Origin: Colwellia sp. | GTDB lineage: Bacteria; Pseudomonadota; Gammaproteobacteria; Enterobacterales; Alteromonadaceae | Direction: 5' to 3' | DNA length: 64,000 nt | Assembly (NCBI RefSeq): GCF_013214175.1 | Contig: NZ_JABSPA010000001.1 | Coordinates: 670,619 to 734,618, forward strand | Shown: one piece after another, positions 18,564-27,536 of the stretch | Numbering within the stretch: the stretch's first letter is position 1 | How the letters are laid out: each line of letters starts with the position of its first letter | Position numbers and translations under genes: made by a program | The notes under the pieces: generated by a model | Told to the model about the DNA's origin: nothing | The model's database searches: none | Seen by the model: only the letters and a program-made list of their open reading frames with translations

Positions 18564-18597
18564 TTTATTAACTTGGCGTTGCAGCTAAGTTAATAAA
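18564..18597. terminator. Hairpin between convergent sixA and smrB
   Basis: A perfect 11-bp inverted repeat (tttattaactt / aagttaataaa) with a 12-base loop lies in the sixA-smrB gap. There is no long T run, so termination is only a possibility. An outer pairing of ccttgcc (near 18501) with ggcaagg (near 18608) may enlarge the structure. Confidence 0.4.
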
Positions 18598-18644
18598 GGA
18601 AATATGGCAAGGTAATCCCTAAAGCTAGTTATTTGAAGAGTGTA

Positions 18645-19298
18645 TTAGCCTCGATTAAACTTATCTTTTAATTCGATTAACGCCAATATAGCGCCATTGC
18701 CACCCCATTCTAATGGGGCTTGGTGAAAAGCCATAACATCAGGGTGTTGTACCAACCAATGTGGTACTTTATTTTTTAAAATATGAGAGCCTATGCCATG
18801 AACTATACATATACATTGGGCGTGTTCCTTTTGGCAAGCATAGAGCAGGGCAGCGAGTTCTTTTTTCGCTTGGTGCTGATCTAAGCCGTGTAAATCAAGA
18901 ATTAAGTCGGGCCTATAATGGCCACGGCGCAAATTTTTCACTTCAAAACTATCAACACCCTCGCGTACATATTTCATTGGGCCTTGTTTGTTCAGGTTAG
19001 GCTCGAATTCATCGGAAAAATGAAATTGCGCAATGGCTTGATTTGCCTTGTTATCCCCTTGGTCATTTTTTAGGGAAGTGTTAGACTTGTGGCCACTTTG
19101 TATTAACCGAACTGTGTCGTTGACTAACGGCTTAACTTGACTGACAACATCAGCAAAAAGTTGCTTATCATCGCATTGCGGCTCTTTAATTCGCTCAGCA
19201 GATTTTTGCTGATTGACACTTTTCGCACTGGCTTCGTTATTCGCACGCAGCTTAGCTTTTATGGTCGAGAGTTTGGTTTTTAAGGCTTTGTTTTTCAT
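18645..19298 (-). CDS. smrB: Ribosome rescue endonuclease SmrB
   Basis: The Smr domain in the C-terminal half has [16 protein letters not shown] and the VHGIGSHIL motif, plus the family ending [19 protein letters not shown]. SmrB cleaves mRNA between collided ribosomes so that stalled translation can be rescued. The central [19 protein letters not shown] segment also matches E. coli SmrB. I take the ATG at 19298 (MKNKALKTK); another in-frame ATG at 19316 would add six residues, and neither has a strong ribosome site. It is transcribed divergently from prmB, exactly as in E. coli. The N-terminal 100 residues are Lys/Asn-rich and longer than in E. coli. Confidence 0.92.
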   Translation of the reverse strand: MKNKALKTKLSTIKAKLRANNEASAKSVNQQKSAERIKEPQCDDKQLFADVVSQVKPLVNDTVRLIQSGHKSNTSLKNDQGDNKANQAIAQFHFSDEFEPNLNKQGPMKYVREGVDSFEVKNLRRGHYRPDLILDLHGLDQHQAKKELAALLYACQKEHAQCICIVHGIGSHILKNKVPHWLVQHPDVMAFHQAPLEWGGNGAILALIELKDKFNRG

Positions 19299-19506
19299 CC
19301 GCGCAGTGTAATACATATCAATTAATCTTGATATAGCGTTATCAAGACACTAATAGCAAAGTAATAAGCCAACAATACAAAATTAAATAATCGCTCAAAC
19401 GCAGGTAATGAAGCAAGTTTTAACAAGAGCTAAAAAGCCCTGTATGACACAAATATAAATCCTCCATGAAGATACTTCTGGAGGGATAGCAGATAAGGAA
19501 AATAAT

Positions 19507-20448
19507 GTGAGTAATACCGATTTTGAAGATATCACCGAGCAGCTACACACCATTGCGGACTATTGTCGTTATGGCGCAAGCTTATTTAATCAAGCCGAGC
19601 TGTTTTATGGCCATGGCAGTGACAATGCTTTAAGTGAAGCATTTACCTTAGTGATGTTTGCACTATCTTTGTCTGAGGATATGAGTGATGAGGTGATGAA
19701 CTGCCGCTTACTCAAGCAAGAGAAGCAAAACATTCTGGCACTCTTTCAGCAACGTGTTGACACACAACAACCGGTAGCTTACATCACCAATCTTGCTTAT
19801 TTTGCACGATTACCTTTTTACGTGGATGAACGTGTTTTAGTGCCACGTTCGCCTATTGGTGAATTGATTGAAAATCACTTTGCTCCCTATTTTAGTGAGC
19901 AAAAGTCACCACAAAGAATACTCGATTTGTGTACTGGTAGTGGTTGTATTGCTATTGCCTGCGCCAGTTATTTTCCCGAAGCAGAAGTCGATGCCGTTGA
20001 TTTATCCATTGATGCTTTAGATGTAGCGCAACTTAATATTGAAAATCATGGTTTAAGTGAACAAGTTATTCCAATTCAATCTGATGTTTTCTCTGGGGTT
20101 GTTGGCCAAAAATATGATTTAATTGTCACGAACCCGCCCTATGTTGATCAGGAAGATATTGATAGCCTGCCGGCGGAGTTTACCCATGAACCAGAAATGG
20201 GCTTAGGCTGTGGTGAAGATGGTTTAGATATTGTGCGAGTAATATTGGCCGAGAGTGCCCTGCATCTCAATGATGATGGCATACTAATTTGCGAAGTTGG
20301 TAACTCACAATATCATGTCGAAGCACTTTATCCAGAAGTAGATTTTACGTGGTTAAGCTTTGAACGTGGTGGTCACGGTGTCTTTACTTTAAACAAAGCG
20401 CAGTTAGAAAAACATGCGGAATTATTTATTGCCGCTGTCATCAATTAG
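19507..20448 (+). CDS. prmB: 50S ribosomal protein L3 glutamine methyltransferase PrmB
   Basis: 313 residues. The class I methyltransferase fold shows the SAM-binding ILDLCTGSGCIAIA and the NPPY motif (VTNPPYVD) that defines N5-glutamine methyltransferases. The stretch EFTHEPEMGLGCGEDGLDIV and the N-terminal helical domain fit PrmB rather than PrmC. It methylates Gln150 of ribosomal protein L3. The start is the GTG at 19507 after ataaggaaaat; the overlapping ATG at 19505 runs straight into TGA and cannot be used. It sits upstream of aroC as in E. coli. Confidence 0.94.
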   Translation: MSNTDFEDITEQLHTIADYCRYGASLFNQAELFYGHGSDNALSEAFTLVMFALSLSEDMSDEVMNCRLLKQEKQNILALFQQRVDTQQPVAYITNLAYFARLPFYVDERVLVPRSPIGELIENHFAPYFSEQKSPQRILDLCTGSGCIAIACASYFPEAEVDAVDLSIDALDVAQLNIENHGLSEQVIPIQSDVFSGVVGQKYDLIVTNPPYVDQEDIDSLPAEFTHEPEMGLGCGEDGLDIVRVILAESALHLNDDGILICEVGNSQYHVEALYPEVDFTWLSFERGGHGVFTLNKAQLEKHAELFIAAVIN

Positions 20449-20586
20449 CAATATGGCAGTAGTAAATTCAGCGATGAAGCAGCCCTATGCCAAACTGAAA
20501 ACTATTTATTAAATAATATAATAGTAAGAATAAACTAGAGAGAAATAGTCAAATCTCTCCAACAAATTAATAGGCGGTAATGTTAA

Positions 20587-21708
20587 ATGTCAGGTAATAC
20601 CTTCGGAAAATTATTCACAGTGACATCATTTGGCGAAAGTCATGGTTTAGGTCTAGGCGCAATTATCGATGGTTGCCCACCTGGGCTTGAGTTATCTGAA
20701 GCTGATTTACAAATTGATTTAGACAGACGTCGTCCAGGTACCTCGCGTTACACCACGGCGCGAAGAGAAGCCGATGTTGTGAAAATTCTGTCTGGTGTAT
20801 TTGAAGGAAAAACTACCGGCACGCCCATTGGTTTAATGATTGAAAATACCGACCAACGCTCAAAAGATTATGGCAATATTGCCCAAAGCTTCCGCCCAGG
20901 TCATGCAGACTATACCTATTGGCAAAAGTACGGTTTACGTGATTATCGTGGTGGTGGTCGCTCTTCTGCCCGTGAAACCGCTATGCGTGTTGCTGCTGGC
21001 GCAGTGGCAAAAAAATATTTAGCCGAAAAATTTGGTATGACCATTCAAGCTTGTGTTACCCAAATTGGTGATATTGTTGCTGGTGGTCCAAATGGCACGC
21101 CGTTTGATGTTAATGCGGTTGATTGGCAAAGCGTTGAAGAAAACCCATTTTTCTTCCCTGATAACACTAAACTTGAGCAACTTGATGAGCACCTTAGGGC
21201 TATCATCAAAGCGAAAGACTCTATTGGCGCTAAAGTGACGGTTGTTGCAACTAATGTTCCAGTTGGTCTTGGCGAGCCAATTTTTGACCGATTAGATGCT
21301 GAGATTGCCCATGGTTTAATGAGCATTAATGCGGTAAAAGGTGTTGAAGTAGGTGATGGCTTTGCCGTAGTAAATCAAAAAGGCTCAGAGCACAGAGATG
21401 AGCTTACTCCAGAAGGTTTTTCAAGCAATCATGCTGGTGGTATTCTTGGGGGGATTTCTTCAGGACAGCAGATCATCGCGCATTTAGCACTTAAACCAAC
21501 GTCAAGTATTGGCGTTAGTGGTAAGACCGTTGATTTAACTGGCGAAGCGACTGATATCATTACTAAAGGTCGTCATGATCCTTGTGTCGGAATTCGTGCA
21601 GTGCCCATTGCTGAAGCAATGTTAGCACTAACGCTAATGGATCATTTTTTACGTCATCGCGGACAAAATGCTGATGTGCAATGTAGTACACCTAACATTG
21701 AAGCATAA
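20587..21708 (+). CDS. aroC: Chorismate synthase
   Basis: 373 residues, slightly longer than E. coli AroC (361). It converts 5-enolpyruvylshikimate-3-phosphate to chorismate using reduced FMN, the last common step of aromatic synthesis. The three family signatures are present: [18 protein letters not shown], the [11 protein letters not shown] region with DYRGGGRSS, and [17 protein letters not shown]. It follows prmB after 138 bases and is followed by a strong terminator. The product pathway begins with aroH, found at 42238-43290 in the same window. Confidence 0.97.
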   Translation: MSGNTFGKLFTVTSFGESHGLGLGAIIDGCPPGLELSEADLQIDLDRRRPGTSRYTTARREADVVKILSGVFEGKTTGTPIGLMIENTDQRSKDYGNIAQSFRPGHADYTYWQKYGLRDYRGGGRSSARETAMRVAAGAVAKKYLAEKFGMTIQACVTQIGDIVAGGPNGTPFDVNAVDWQSVEENPFFFPDNTKLEQLDEHLRAIIKAKDSIGAKVTVVATNVPVGLGEPIFDRLDAEIAHGLMSINAVKGVEVGDGFAVVNQKGSEHRDELTPEGFSSNHAGGILGGISSGQQIIAHLALKPTSSIGVSGKTVDLTGEATDIITKGRHDPCVGIRAVPIAEAMLALTLMDHFLRHRGQNADVQCSTPNIEA

Positions 21709-21770
21709 AGCGTATTCTGTGTATTGGTAAAGTTAACTGAAAAGCGTTAGCTTTACGACAGTAGCAATTT

Positions 21771-21810
21771 TAAGGCAGAGTCAATGTAATAGCATTGACT
21801 CTGCCTTATT
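21771..21810 (+). terminator. Rho-independent terminator after aroC
   Basis: A 16-bp perfect inverted repeat (taaggcagagtcaatg / cattgactctgcctta) with a 6-base loop is followed by tttg. It is the clear end of the prmB-aroC unit. Confidence 0.85.
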
Positions 21811-21854
21811 TGTATTAGTGTTGAAAAAAGTAAGGCACTGAAAGACAGGATACC

Positions 21855-22166
21855 TATACCCGTTACCATTCAAAGTTCTCGATTTCAGTGGGAATTCAAA
21901 TGACTTTAGGCAAGGAGAAGAAGGTAAACATAGTTATTCTATATTTTTGTTCTTTAACACCGCATAAAGTCATTTAAAACCCATCGCAGAAGCGCTTGAG
22001 CAACATCACTTCATCGTTACATCAATTTGAAATGACGCTACATGGATGTAGCCTATTAGAGAATGCAGGAGCATATTCTCCTGAATAACCATGGCTACAT
22101 TGACATGCCTTGAATTGAAATTGCTCAAGCACTCTGAAACATGCATCTTGAATGGTAACGGGTATA
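21855..22166. mobile_element. MITE-like non-coding element with 19-bp terminal inverted repeats
   Basis: Terminal repeats tatacccgttaccattcaa (21855-21873) and its exact complement (22148-22166) bound a 312-base segment without a convincing ORF. Internally there are further nested inverted pairs: aaatgacttta/taaagtcattt, gcttgagcaa/ttgctcaagc, atgtagcc/ggctacat, and the central hairpin caggag-catatt-ctcctg. An imperfect match (tttcag) extends the terminal repeats inward. The pattern fits a miniature inverted-repeat element moved in trans by a transposase encoded elsewhere. The target duplication is unclear (possibly TA). It fills most of the 551-base aroC-MFS gap. Confidence 0.75.
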
Positions 22167-22259
22167 TATTACTAATTGAGATAATTAACTAGCATTTATC
22201 GATAGCTAATTGATAAAATATTGAAAACCTAATTATCACTCATCATAAGGCTCTCACTT

Positions 22260-23435
22260 TTGGCACATCTTAATATGGTGTTTGTACGATTATCATCAAG
22301 TTACTTTTTTTATTTCGCGCTACTTGGTTTAATTTCACCTTTTTTAGCAATATTTCTCGACGGTAAAGGCTTTAACTCACGCCAAGTAGGTGAAATTCTT
22401 GCCATCATTACCGCAACTAAAATTATTGCACCTAGTGTGTGGGCAATCCTTGCCGATAAAACGGGCAAACCACTACTCATCATTCGCCTTGGGGCCTTTT
22501 TAGCATTATTGAGTTTCAGTGTGCTTTTTTGGGTAAATCATTACTGGCCAATTATTTTTTCTTTAGCGCTATTTACTTTATTTTGGACGGCGATATTACC
22601 GCAATTAGAAGTACACACGCTCAACTCAATACGCCACAGTAATAAAATATATGCTCGGGTGCGATTATGGGGCAGCCTCGGTTTTATTGCTTTAGCAATT
22701 ATTGCTGGTGAAGTGATGAGTGCGTTTGGTTATCAAACCTTTACCCATATTGGTATGGTTATATTAGTGGGCTTATTCTGCTCTACCTTGATGCTAACGT
22801 TGGGTAAGGAAGCAAGCTCCACCAAGAAAAAGCTTAATGAGAACGATGCCATTTTATCCAGACTAACAGATCGGCGTTTTATCAGCTTTTTCATTGCGGG
22901 GTTATTGCTGCAAGTAAGTTTTGCTCCTTATTATGGTTTTTTCGCCTTATTCCTACGTGACTTACACTATTCAGGTTTAACCATAGGTTTAATTATAGCT
23001 CTTGGCGTCGTTGCTGAAGTTGTTGCTTTTATCTATATGGGATCACTGTTCAAACGTTTTGCTCTAAACAGTTTACTGGTCTTTAGTTTAGCGATAACGG
23101 GCGTACGCTGGATATTGATACCCGAAGTTGCTGACTCAGTATTATGGCTATGCATCATTCAATTAAGTCACGCGGCGAGTTTTGCGATATACCACAGTGC
23201 CAGCATGCAATTTATTTCGACGCACTTTAGCAAAACACAACAAAGCCGAGGGCAAGGCTTTTATTTAGGTGGTGTTTATGGCATTGGCGGCGCAGTGGGC
23301 GCTTATGTTACCGGGATATTATGGTTAGATGGCTTAGGGACGAGTAATACTTTTGTTATGGCTGGGCTTAGTGCTTTGTTGGGTGCTATCATTATGATAT
23401 TCAGTAAGAAAAAATCGAGTTCGATCTTTAGCTAA
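22260..23435 (+). CDS. MFS transporter, HcaT/LacY-like family
   Basis: 391 residues (386 from the ATG at 22275) with about twelve membrane segments, starting FFYFALLGLISPFLAIFLDG. The opening pattern VRLSSSYFFYFALLG..PF, with the conserved VRLWGSLGFIALA in the first half and QGFYLGGVYGIGGAVGAY near the end, is typical of the MFS_1_like group that includes E. coli HcaT (phenylpropionate) and sugar symporters. The substrate cannot be read. The TTG at 22260 has aagg 12 bases upstream; the ATG at 22275 has no ribosome site but gives a more usual N-terminus, so the start is uncertain. It stands alone between the MITE-like element and the rhodanese gene. Confidence 0.85.
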   Translation: MAHLNMVFVRLSSSYFFYFALLGLISPFLAIFLDGKGFNSRQVGEILAIITATKIIAPSVWAILADKTGKPLLIIRLGAFLALLSFSVLFWVNHYWPIIFSLALFTLFWTAILPQLEVHTLNSIRHSNKIYARVRLWGSLGFIALAIIAGEVMSAFGYQTFTHIGMVILVGLFCSTLMLTLGKEASSTKKKLNENDAILSRLTDRRFISFFIAGLLLQVSFAPYYGFFALFLRDLHYSGLTIGLIIALGVVAEVVAFIYMGSLFKRFALNSLLVFSLAITGVRWILIPEVADSVLWLCIIQLSHAASFAIYHSASMQFISTHFSKTQQSRGQGFYLGGVYGIGGAVGAYVTGILWLDGLGTSNTFVMAGLSALLGAIIMIFSKKKSSSIFS

Positions 23436-23516
23436 GTATATTTTCAGTATAGTGTTGTTATCATATTATTTTAAACATAACTAAAGACATAGCTAATAAT
23501 AAGAGAAGGAAATTAT

Positions 23517-23918
23517 ATGAAAAATTCATTTGTGAGCAAAACGGTTGCTGTGATGTTACTGGCTCTGGCATTAATAGTTCCTGCACAAGTAACAGCAAAA
23601 GATATTAGCCAAGCGCAATTACAGCAAATTATGCAAAGTGAGCAGCAAGTGATATTACTTGATGTTAGAACGGTAGATGAATTTGTAGCAGGACATATAC
23701 CCAATGCAGTAAACATTCCTCATAAAGAACTTGCAGCACGCTTAGCCGAGCTCTCAGGGGCTAAAAATAGCCAAATAGTTATTTATTGTCGTTCAGGCAG
23801 AAGAGCCGAAGTGGCTAAGCAAGTATTAGTAATAAATGGCTTTGCTCAGCTAGATCATTTAACTGGTGATTTCAATGAATGGACCAGTAGTGGCTTACCT
23901 ATCAGTACTGGAAACTAA
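23517..23918 (+). CDS. Exported rhodanese-like protein (PspE type)
   Basis: 133 residues. A signal peptide at 1-27 (VAVMLLALALIVPAQVTAKD) is followed by a single rhodanese domain: LLDVRTVDEFVAGHIPNAVNIP and the active-site loop CRSGRR with Cys91. The loop is six residues long, as in sulfurtransferases, so thiosulfate sulfurtransferase activity in the periplasm is likely. Good ribosome site (agaaggaaattatATG). A hairpin terminator follows at 23945-23990. Single-domain periplasmic rhodaneses of this size resemble PspE and GlpE, but no phage-shock genes are nearby, so I leave the symbol blank. Confidence 0.9.
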   Translation: MKNSFVSKTVAVMLLALALIVPAQVTAKDISQAQLQQIMQSEQQVILLDVRTVDEFVAGHIPNAVNIPHKELAARLAELSGAKNSQIVIYCRSGRRAEVAKQVLVINGFAQLDHLTGDFNEWTSSGLPISTGN

Positions 23919-23944
23919 ACGTTTACAGAAAAACTAGATAACTT

Positions 23945-23990
23945 AAGAGCCACTTTATCTACTTCTAGGTAAGAAGCTAAGTGGCTTTTC
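23945..23990. terminator. Terminator between rhodanese and VOC genes
   Basis: Arms agccactt and aagtggct enclose a 23-base loop with its own pairing (acttct/agaagc), followed by tttt. It lies between convergent genes. Confidence 0.65.
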
Positions 23991-24005
23991 AGATTTTAAA
24001 TGAAG

Positions 24006-24374
24006 CTAAGCAATATATGCTTTAACGGGTGACCAAACAGCTAATTCGTTACCACTAGGCTCAGTAAAATGAAAACGTCGCCCGCCAGGGAAAGAAAAAA
24101 TACCCTGGCTGATAATGCCTCCAGCTTTTTTAACGCGTTGCTCGGTGATTTCTAAATCATCACTAAGTATCACCAATAAACAAGCCCCATTTGCAGTGCT
24201 TGATACTAATTCAGATAAAAAGAAGCCACCTTCAATGCCGGAATTGCTAAAGGCAGTATACTCGTCGCCATAATCAATAAAAGACCAAGCGAAGGCCTGT
24301 TCAAAGAACGCTTTTGTAGCGGGGATGTTTTTTGCGGGCAACTCTACGTAGTTAATCATTTCTCGCTGTGTCAT
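24006..24374 (-). CDS. VOC family protein (glyoxalase/bleomycin resistance-like)
   Basis: 122 residues forming one VOC domain: INYVELPAKNIPATKAFFEQAFAW at the start and RRFHFTEPSGNELAVWSP at the end, with the metal-ligand Glu in GNELAVW. The family binds a divalent metal and acts on varied small molecules; this short type is often annotated only as VOC. The start has a strong AGGAGGT ribosome site. It is a single gene convergent with the rhodanese. Function beyond the fold cannot be assigned. Confidence 0.85.
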   Translation of the reverse strand: MTQREMINYVELPAKNIPATKAFFEQAFAWSFIDYGDEYTAFSNSGIEGGFFLSELVSSTANGACLLVILSDDLEITEQRVKKAGGIISQGIFSFPGGRRFHFTEPSGNELAVWSPVKAYIA

Positions 24375-24431
24375 AACATACCTCCTAACTTCTATTACTA
24401 TAGACCAGTGCTTATATGAAAAGCGCAGGCC

Positions 24432-24809
24432 TTACTTTTTATTGATAGTGGCAATAGAGTCGAAGTCATTTATATCAACCATGACTTCTAATGCTCTAAA
24501 GTACTTAATTATCCGTTTTGGATAGAGAAAGTAGCCCTTATAGCGGCAAATTTTAGTTCTTAATAAAATAAAGGTTAATAAGGCTGCGTAAGTAACATAT
24601 AAAAGCACAGCCGATATGATTAGGCTTGAGGTGAGAAATTTGAAAGACAGCATAAAAGCACCAATACCGACAATAAATGATAATACCTTATGCTGCTTCG
24701 TTTTAGGGTAAGCATGAAATTGAAAATAATCGATACGATTGATATACCAAGAGCCGGTTTTAGAGCCAGACTCATTCAGGTATTTATTTTCTCTAAATTT
24801 CTTTTGCAT
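24432..24809 (-). CDS. Hypothetical membrane protein, second gene of an unknown pair
   Basis: 125 residues. A polar N-terminus (YINRIDYFQFHAYPKTKQHK) is followed by two adjacent membrane segments at about 45-62 and 68-90 and a short basic C-terminal part (RYKGYFLYPKRIIKYFRALEV). I do not recognise a family. It follows the 238-residue gene at 24847-25563 after 37 bases on the same strand, so both probably form one transcript. The gene pair has no visible link to the surrounding genes. Confidence 0.65.
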   Translation of the reverse strand: MQKKFRENKYLNESGSKTGSWYINRIDYFQFHAYPKTKQHKVLSFIVGIGAFMLSFKFLTSSLIISAVLLYVTYAALLTFILLRTKICRYKGYFLYPKRIIKYFRALEVMVDINDFDSIATINKK

Positions 24810-24846
24810 AGTCGTTACTCACTCATACCTTTAGCATTACTTTAAA

Positions 24847-25563
24847 CTATTTAATTGCTTTTATCGCCGCAGCACTAACGGGATTACTACCAAAGACACT
24901 GATCACTAACGAAGCTATGCCGGCTAATTCTGCGGCTTTACTTATGGATTGTCCTAGCGGGGACTTTTGTTTATCGCCAGTGCGATAAGCTTCGAATCGT
25001 TCGGGACCAATAATATCATTACGGATTCTTTTATAAATAGCCTTGATGGCATCATTGGCTTGCGCTTGTGAATCTGTAAGCACAGATAGATAGACACGAT
25101 TGATCACCTTATTAAAGACATCAAACTGGGTGACAACTTGTTCAGAAGAAGGGGAGTAACTGGCAGTACTTTCAAGTAAACGTACTTGTTTTTGAAAATA
25201 GCGAAAATGTGCGGGGTTTTCTAACTTAAAGCGAACTTGACCCTTTTCTAAGCTCTCAAGCTCGATAGACACTCGTGATAAAGAGGCAATAATATCTAAC
25301 CAAACCTCTACTTCATCTTTACCTGAGAACTTAATCCAGCCGGTTTCCACTAAAGACTTTACTCGACTTTCTTTAATTTTAAAGGTTTCCGATAGCGCAA
25401 AAACATCGACTTTTTTTGTGCCCGAATATTTAAGGTATAAATGAATAATGAGTGCATCAAGGTCAGCCTTTGGCATAGAGCCTAAACCTTGTTGACCGAC
25501 ATAACTTTGCATTAAATCACGTAAAAATAAAGCTTTGGAATTTTCTGAAATATTTTCTAGCAC
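24847..25563 (-). CDS. Hypothetical protein with HTH-like region and C-terminal hydrophobic helix
   Basis: 238 residues from a GTG start with aGGGAt upstream. The N-terminal 70 residues are helical and include FALSETFKIKESRVKSLVE, which reads like a helix-turn-helix. The middle (75-150) is mixed, and the C-terminus ends in a hydrophobic stretch (LAGIASLVISVFGSNPV) that could insert in a membrane. I do not recognise the family. It is first of a two-gene unit with the small membrane protein at 24432-24809. Divergent to it there is only a doubtful 65-codon frame. Confidence 0.7.
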   Translation of the reverse strand: MLENISENSKALFLRDLMQSYVGQQGLGSMPKADLDALIIHLYLKYSGTKKVDVFALSETFKIKESRVKSLVETGWIKFSGKDEVEVWLDIIASLSRVSIELESLEKGQVRFKLENPAHFRYFQKQVRLLESTASYSPSSEQVVTQFDVFNKVINRVYLSVLTDSQAQANDAIKAIYKRIRNDIIGPERFEAYRTGDKQKSPLGQSISKAAELAGIASLVISVFGSNPVSAAAIKAIK

Positions 25564-25749
25564 AATATATCCCTATTTATGGCTCAAACTTATACTATTA
25601 AAGATTGTTCTTCTAAGTATCAAGGTAGCCTTTTTCAAGCTGAGTTAAAAGTTATTTATCTCAGGATGAAAAACGAGCCAATTAACAATTCGCCATGGCG
25701 ATATTGCTTATCCAGAGCTCAGGTTACTGATGTATTGAGTTTTACTGAC

Positions 25750-26295
25750 TTATGCTGTTATCAGGATTTTTATTGACATTAAAATCAAGGTGATACCGCC
25801 AAGGAGTTCGGCTTTACTCTCTAGCCAAGTACCTCCTTTAGTACCCACTAACACCCCAAGCCAACTAAAACAAAAGGTGATCGAACCAATAATAAGACAA
25901 GCAATGAAAGGGTTTACCGGGAGAAGAGTTAAGCTAAAACCTGCTGCCATAGCATCAATACTGGTAGCAATCGCAAGGATTAATAAAACTCTATGGGTAA
26001 TTTTGCTGATATCTTCTTCTATGCCTTCTGCGAAAGATTCATAAATCATTTTCGCCCCGATTAGGAAGAGCAATAAAAAGGCAATCCAGGGGGTATAGGA
26101 CTCAGCCCAACTTAACAGGCCTTTACCGCCCAGATAGCCAATTATCGGCATGACGCCTTGAAACAGGCCAAAATAAAGGGCAACTATGATGCCTAAATGA
26201 GCGACTTTACCGCGCTGTTTGGTTGCACCTAAGCCAATGGCAACGGCAAAAGCGTCCATACTTAATGCGATTGCTAAAATAAATACTTCTATCAT
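25750..26295 (-). CDS. mntP: Manganese efflux pump MntP
   Basis: 181 residues with six membrane segments. The two internal-repeat motifs [10 protein letters not shown] (about residues 12-21) and [10 protein letters not shown] (about 112-121), each with the metal-binding Asp, define the MntP (UPF0059) family, which exports Mn2+. Length equals the family norm (E. coli 188). No yybP-ykoY manganese riboswitch is apparent upstream; instead the start ATG overlaps the last stop of a decayed acetyltransferase gene, so its promoter must lie within that remnant. Confidence 0.93.
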   Translation of the reverse strand: MIEVFILAIALSMDAFAVAIGLGATKQRGKVAHLGIIVALYFGLFQGVMPIIGYLGGKGLLSWAESYTPWIAFLLLFLIGAKMIYESFAEGIEEDISKITHRVLLILAIATSIDAMAAGFSLTLLPVNPFIACLIIGSITFCFSWLGVLVGTKGGTWLESKAELLGGITLILMSIKILITA

Positions 26296-26675
26296 TGAAA
26301 ATACCTTAATTCAAAAAACTGCAAGCCGTCAATTAATTCAGCGACGGACTTATCTTTGACTACTGCTTGTGTGGCTATACCTTGATTCAAATACCCCTGA
26401 TCAAGTCAATAACCTAGCTCGGCACTTCGGCTATATTCAAAGTAACCTTTAGTAGCTGAAATACAACCAACTAGAAAACCATCAAGTTTACTAGCTTTGA
26501 TCGTGTCAGCTTGGCTAGCACGGTTTACCCACCACTTGGCATCATCAATATTGTAAGGCTGATGAATAGCGGTGTTAACGTATTGTGTTTGTTGTTGGTC
26601 ATTTAAATAAGTAAGTAACAAGGGAATATCGGAATGATTGAAATCCCTAGGATAATAATTTTTAATGCGAGTTAA
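26292..26675 (-). pseudogene. Broken GNAT acetyltransferase gene
   Basis: On the minus strand the frame reads IKNYYPRDFNHSDIPLLLTY and continues through NDQQQTQYVNTAI, PYNIDDAKWW and SRSAELGY, a GNAT N-terminal half of RimJ/RimL type. A TGA at 26406-26408 falls exactly where the family has Trp (GYW). The same frame then resumes LDQGYLNQGIATQAV, the acetyl-CoA-binding loop. After that the sequence no longer fits the family and ends at a stop overlapping the mntP start. No ATG precedes the conserved part. So the gene has a nonsense codon, a lost or unusual start and probably a deleted C-terminus. Confidence 0.75.
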
Positions 26676-26731
26676 TCAGAGCTAATCGGCTTTGACTCCG
26701 ATATTATCGCTTTATAATAACAAAATAGATG

Positions 26732-27244
26732 TTATCTAATGTTACTTATGTATTCATAGAGGTTGTTTTGGCTGTTATATAATTCCATCATACCGGTTTG
26801 CTTGAAGCCCACTTTTTGTAATAACCTATTTGAAGAGTGATTATCTGGGCTGGTTATAGCTAAAACAGTCGTTAAAGAGTGTTTAGGTAATTGTTGTTTT
26901 AGCATATTATTTGCAGCTTCTAAGGCATAACCTTTACCACAATATTCGGGTAAAAAAGCATAACCTAAATCCGGATGAGCTAACTCTTCACGTTTAAGTA
27001 AGCCACATATACCAATAGGACATTTTGTTGTTTTCAGCTCAACCAAGCACAGCCCAAAGCCGAGCTTTTCATAGCTTGCCATAGGTCCTTCTTGTAGGTG
27101 TTTTTCGGCTTGAGTAATATTACGAACATTCTTATCGGTAATATTAAGGATAAAGCTTTCTTCGTTCAGAAGTCGCAGCATAAATGCAGCATCCGCTAGG
27201 GTGAATTGCCTGATAATCAACCGTTCACTTTCACATACTATCAT
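26732..27244 (-). CDS. GNAT family N-acetyltransferase, RimJ/RimL type
   Basis: 170 residues. The N-terminus SERLIIRQFTLADAAFMLRL is the typical first strand and helix, DLGYAFLPEYCGKGYALEA is the acetyl-CoA pyrophosphate-binding motif A, and SNRLLQKVGFKQTGMM is motif B. These enzymes acetylate protein N-termini or small amines; the target is not readable. It is complete, in contrast to the broken GNAT gene immediately downstream at 26292-26675, with which it shares strand but only distant sequence similarity. The ribosome site is weak. Confidence 0.9.
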   Translation of the reverse strand: MIVCESERLIIRQFTLADAAFMLRLLNEESFILNITDKNVRNITQAEKHLQEGPMASYEKLGFGLCLVELKTTKCPIGICGLLKREELAHPDLGYAFLPEYCGKGYALEAANNMLKQQLPKHSLTTVLAITSPDNHSSNRLLQKVGFKQTGMMELYNSQNNLYEYISNIR

Positions 27245-27536
27245 TGATAAATACCATAAAAATTTAGAACAAACACAAAAACATAACTTAGCTATTAGCT
27301 CGTTTATACAAGTAATTAAGATTTTACTGACTATATTGCCAGATCAGCAAATGAACTCTGTAACAATTTGGGTTTTTACTGAATTGGCGAAAAGCACTGT
27401 TCATGCGCTTGATGGTGCATTTTTCAAGTTGCGTCACACTTGGTTCTTTATCACGACTAAAAATAGCCTGGGGCCTTAGGGTGACTTCGTCATTACAATC
27501 TTGCCCTGTGCATCTGTTTCCATAACCCCAAGAGCA
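27245..27536. other. Intergenic stretch with possible coding remnant on minus strand
   Basis: 292 bases without an accepted gene. On the minus strand one frame is open from about 27535 to a TAA at 27324-27326 and reads TLRPQAIFSRDKEPSVTQLE, and another short frame at 27476-27523 reads METDAQGKIVMTKSP. Both look more protein-like than random, but neither has a start with a ribosome site. The plus-strand frame 27201-27479 looks spurious. This may be a decayed gene. Confidence 0.35.

Noticed and set aside
25579-25776. 65-codon plus-strand frame between the unknown gene pair and mntP
   Set aside because: No recognisable ribosome site or conserved features, and its end overlaps mntP; not accepted as a gene.
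26296-26420. yybP-ykoY manganese riboswitch upstream of mntP
   Set aside because: The sequence does not show the riboswitch core and is better explained as acetyltransferase debris.
27201-27479. 92-codon plus-strand frame
   Set aside because: It overlaps the start of the GNAT gene and has no ribosome site; the minus strand looks more coding in this stretch.
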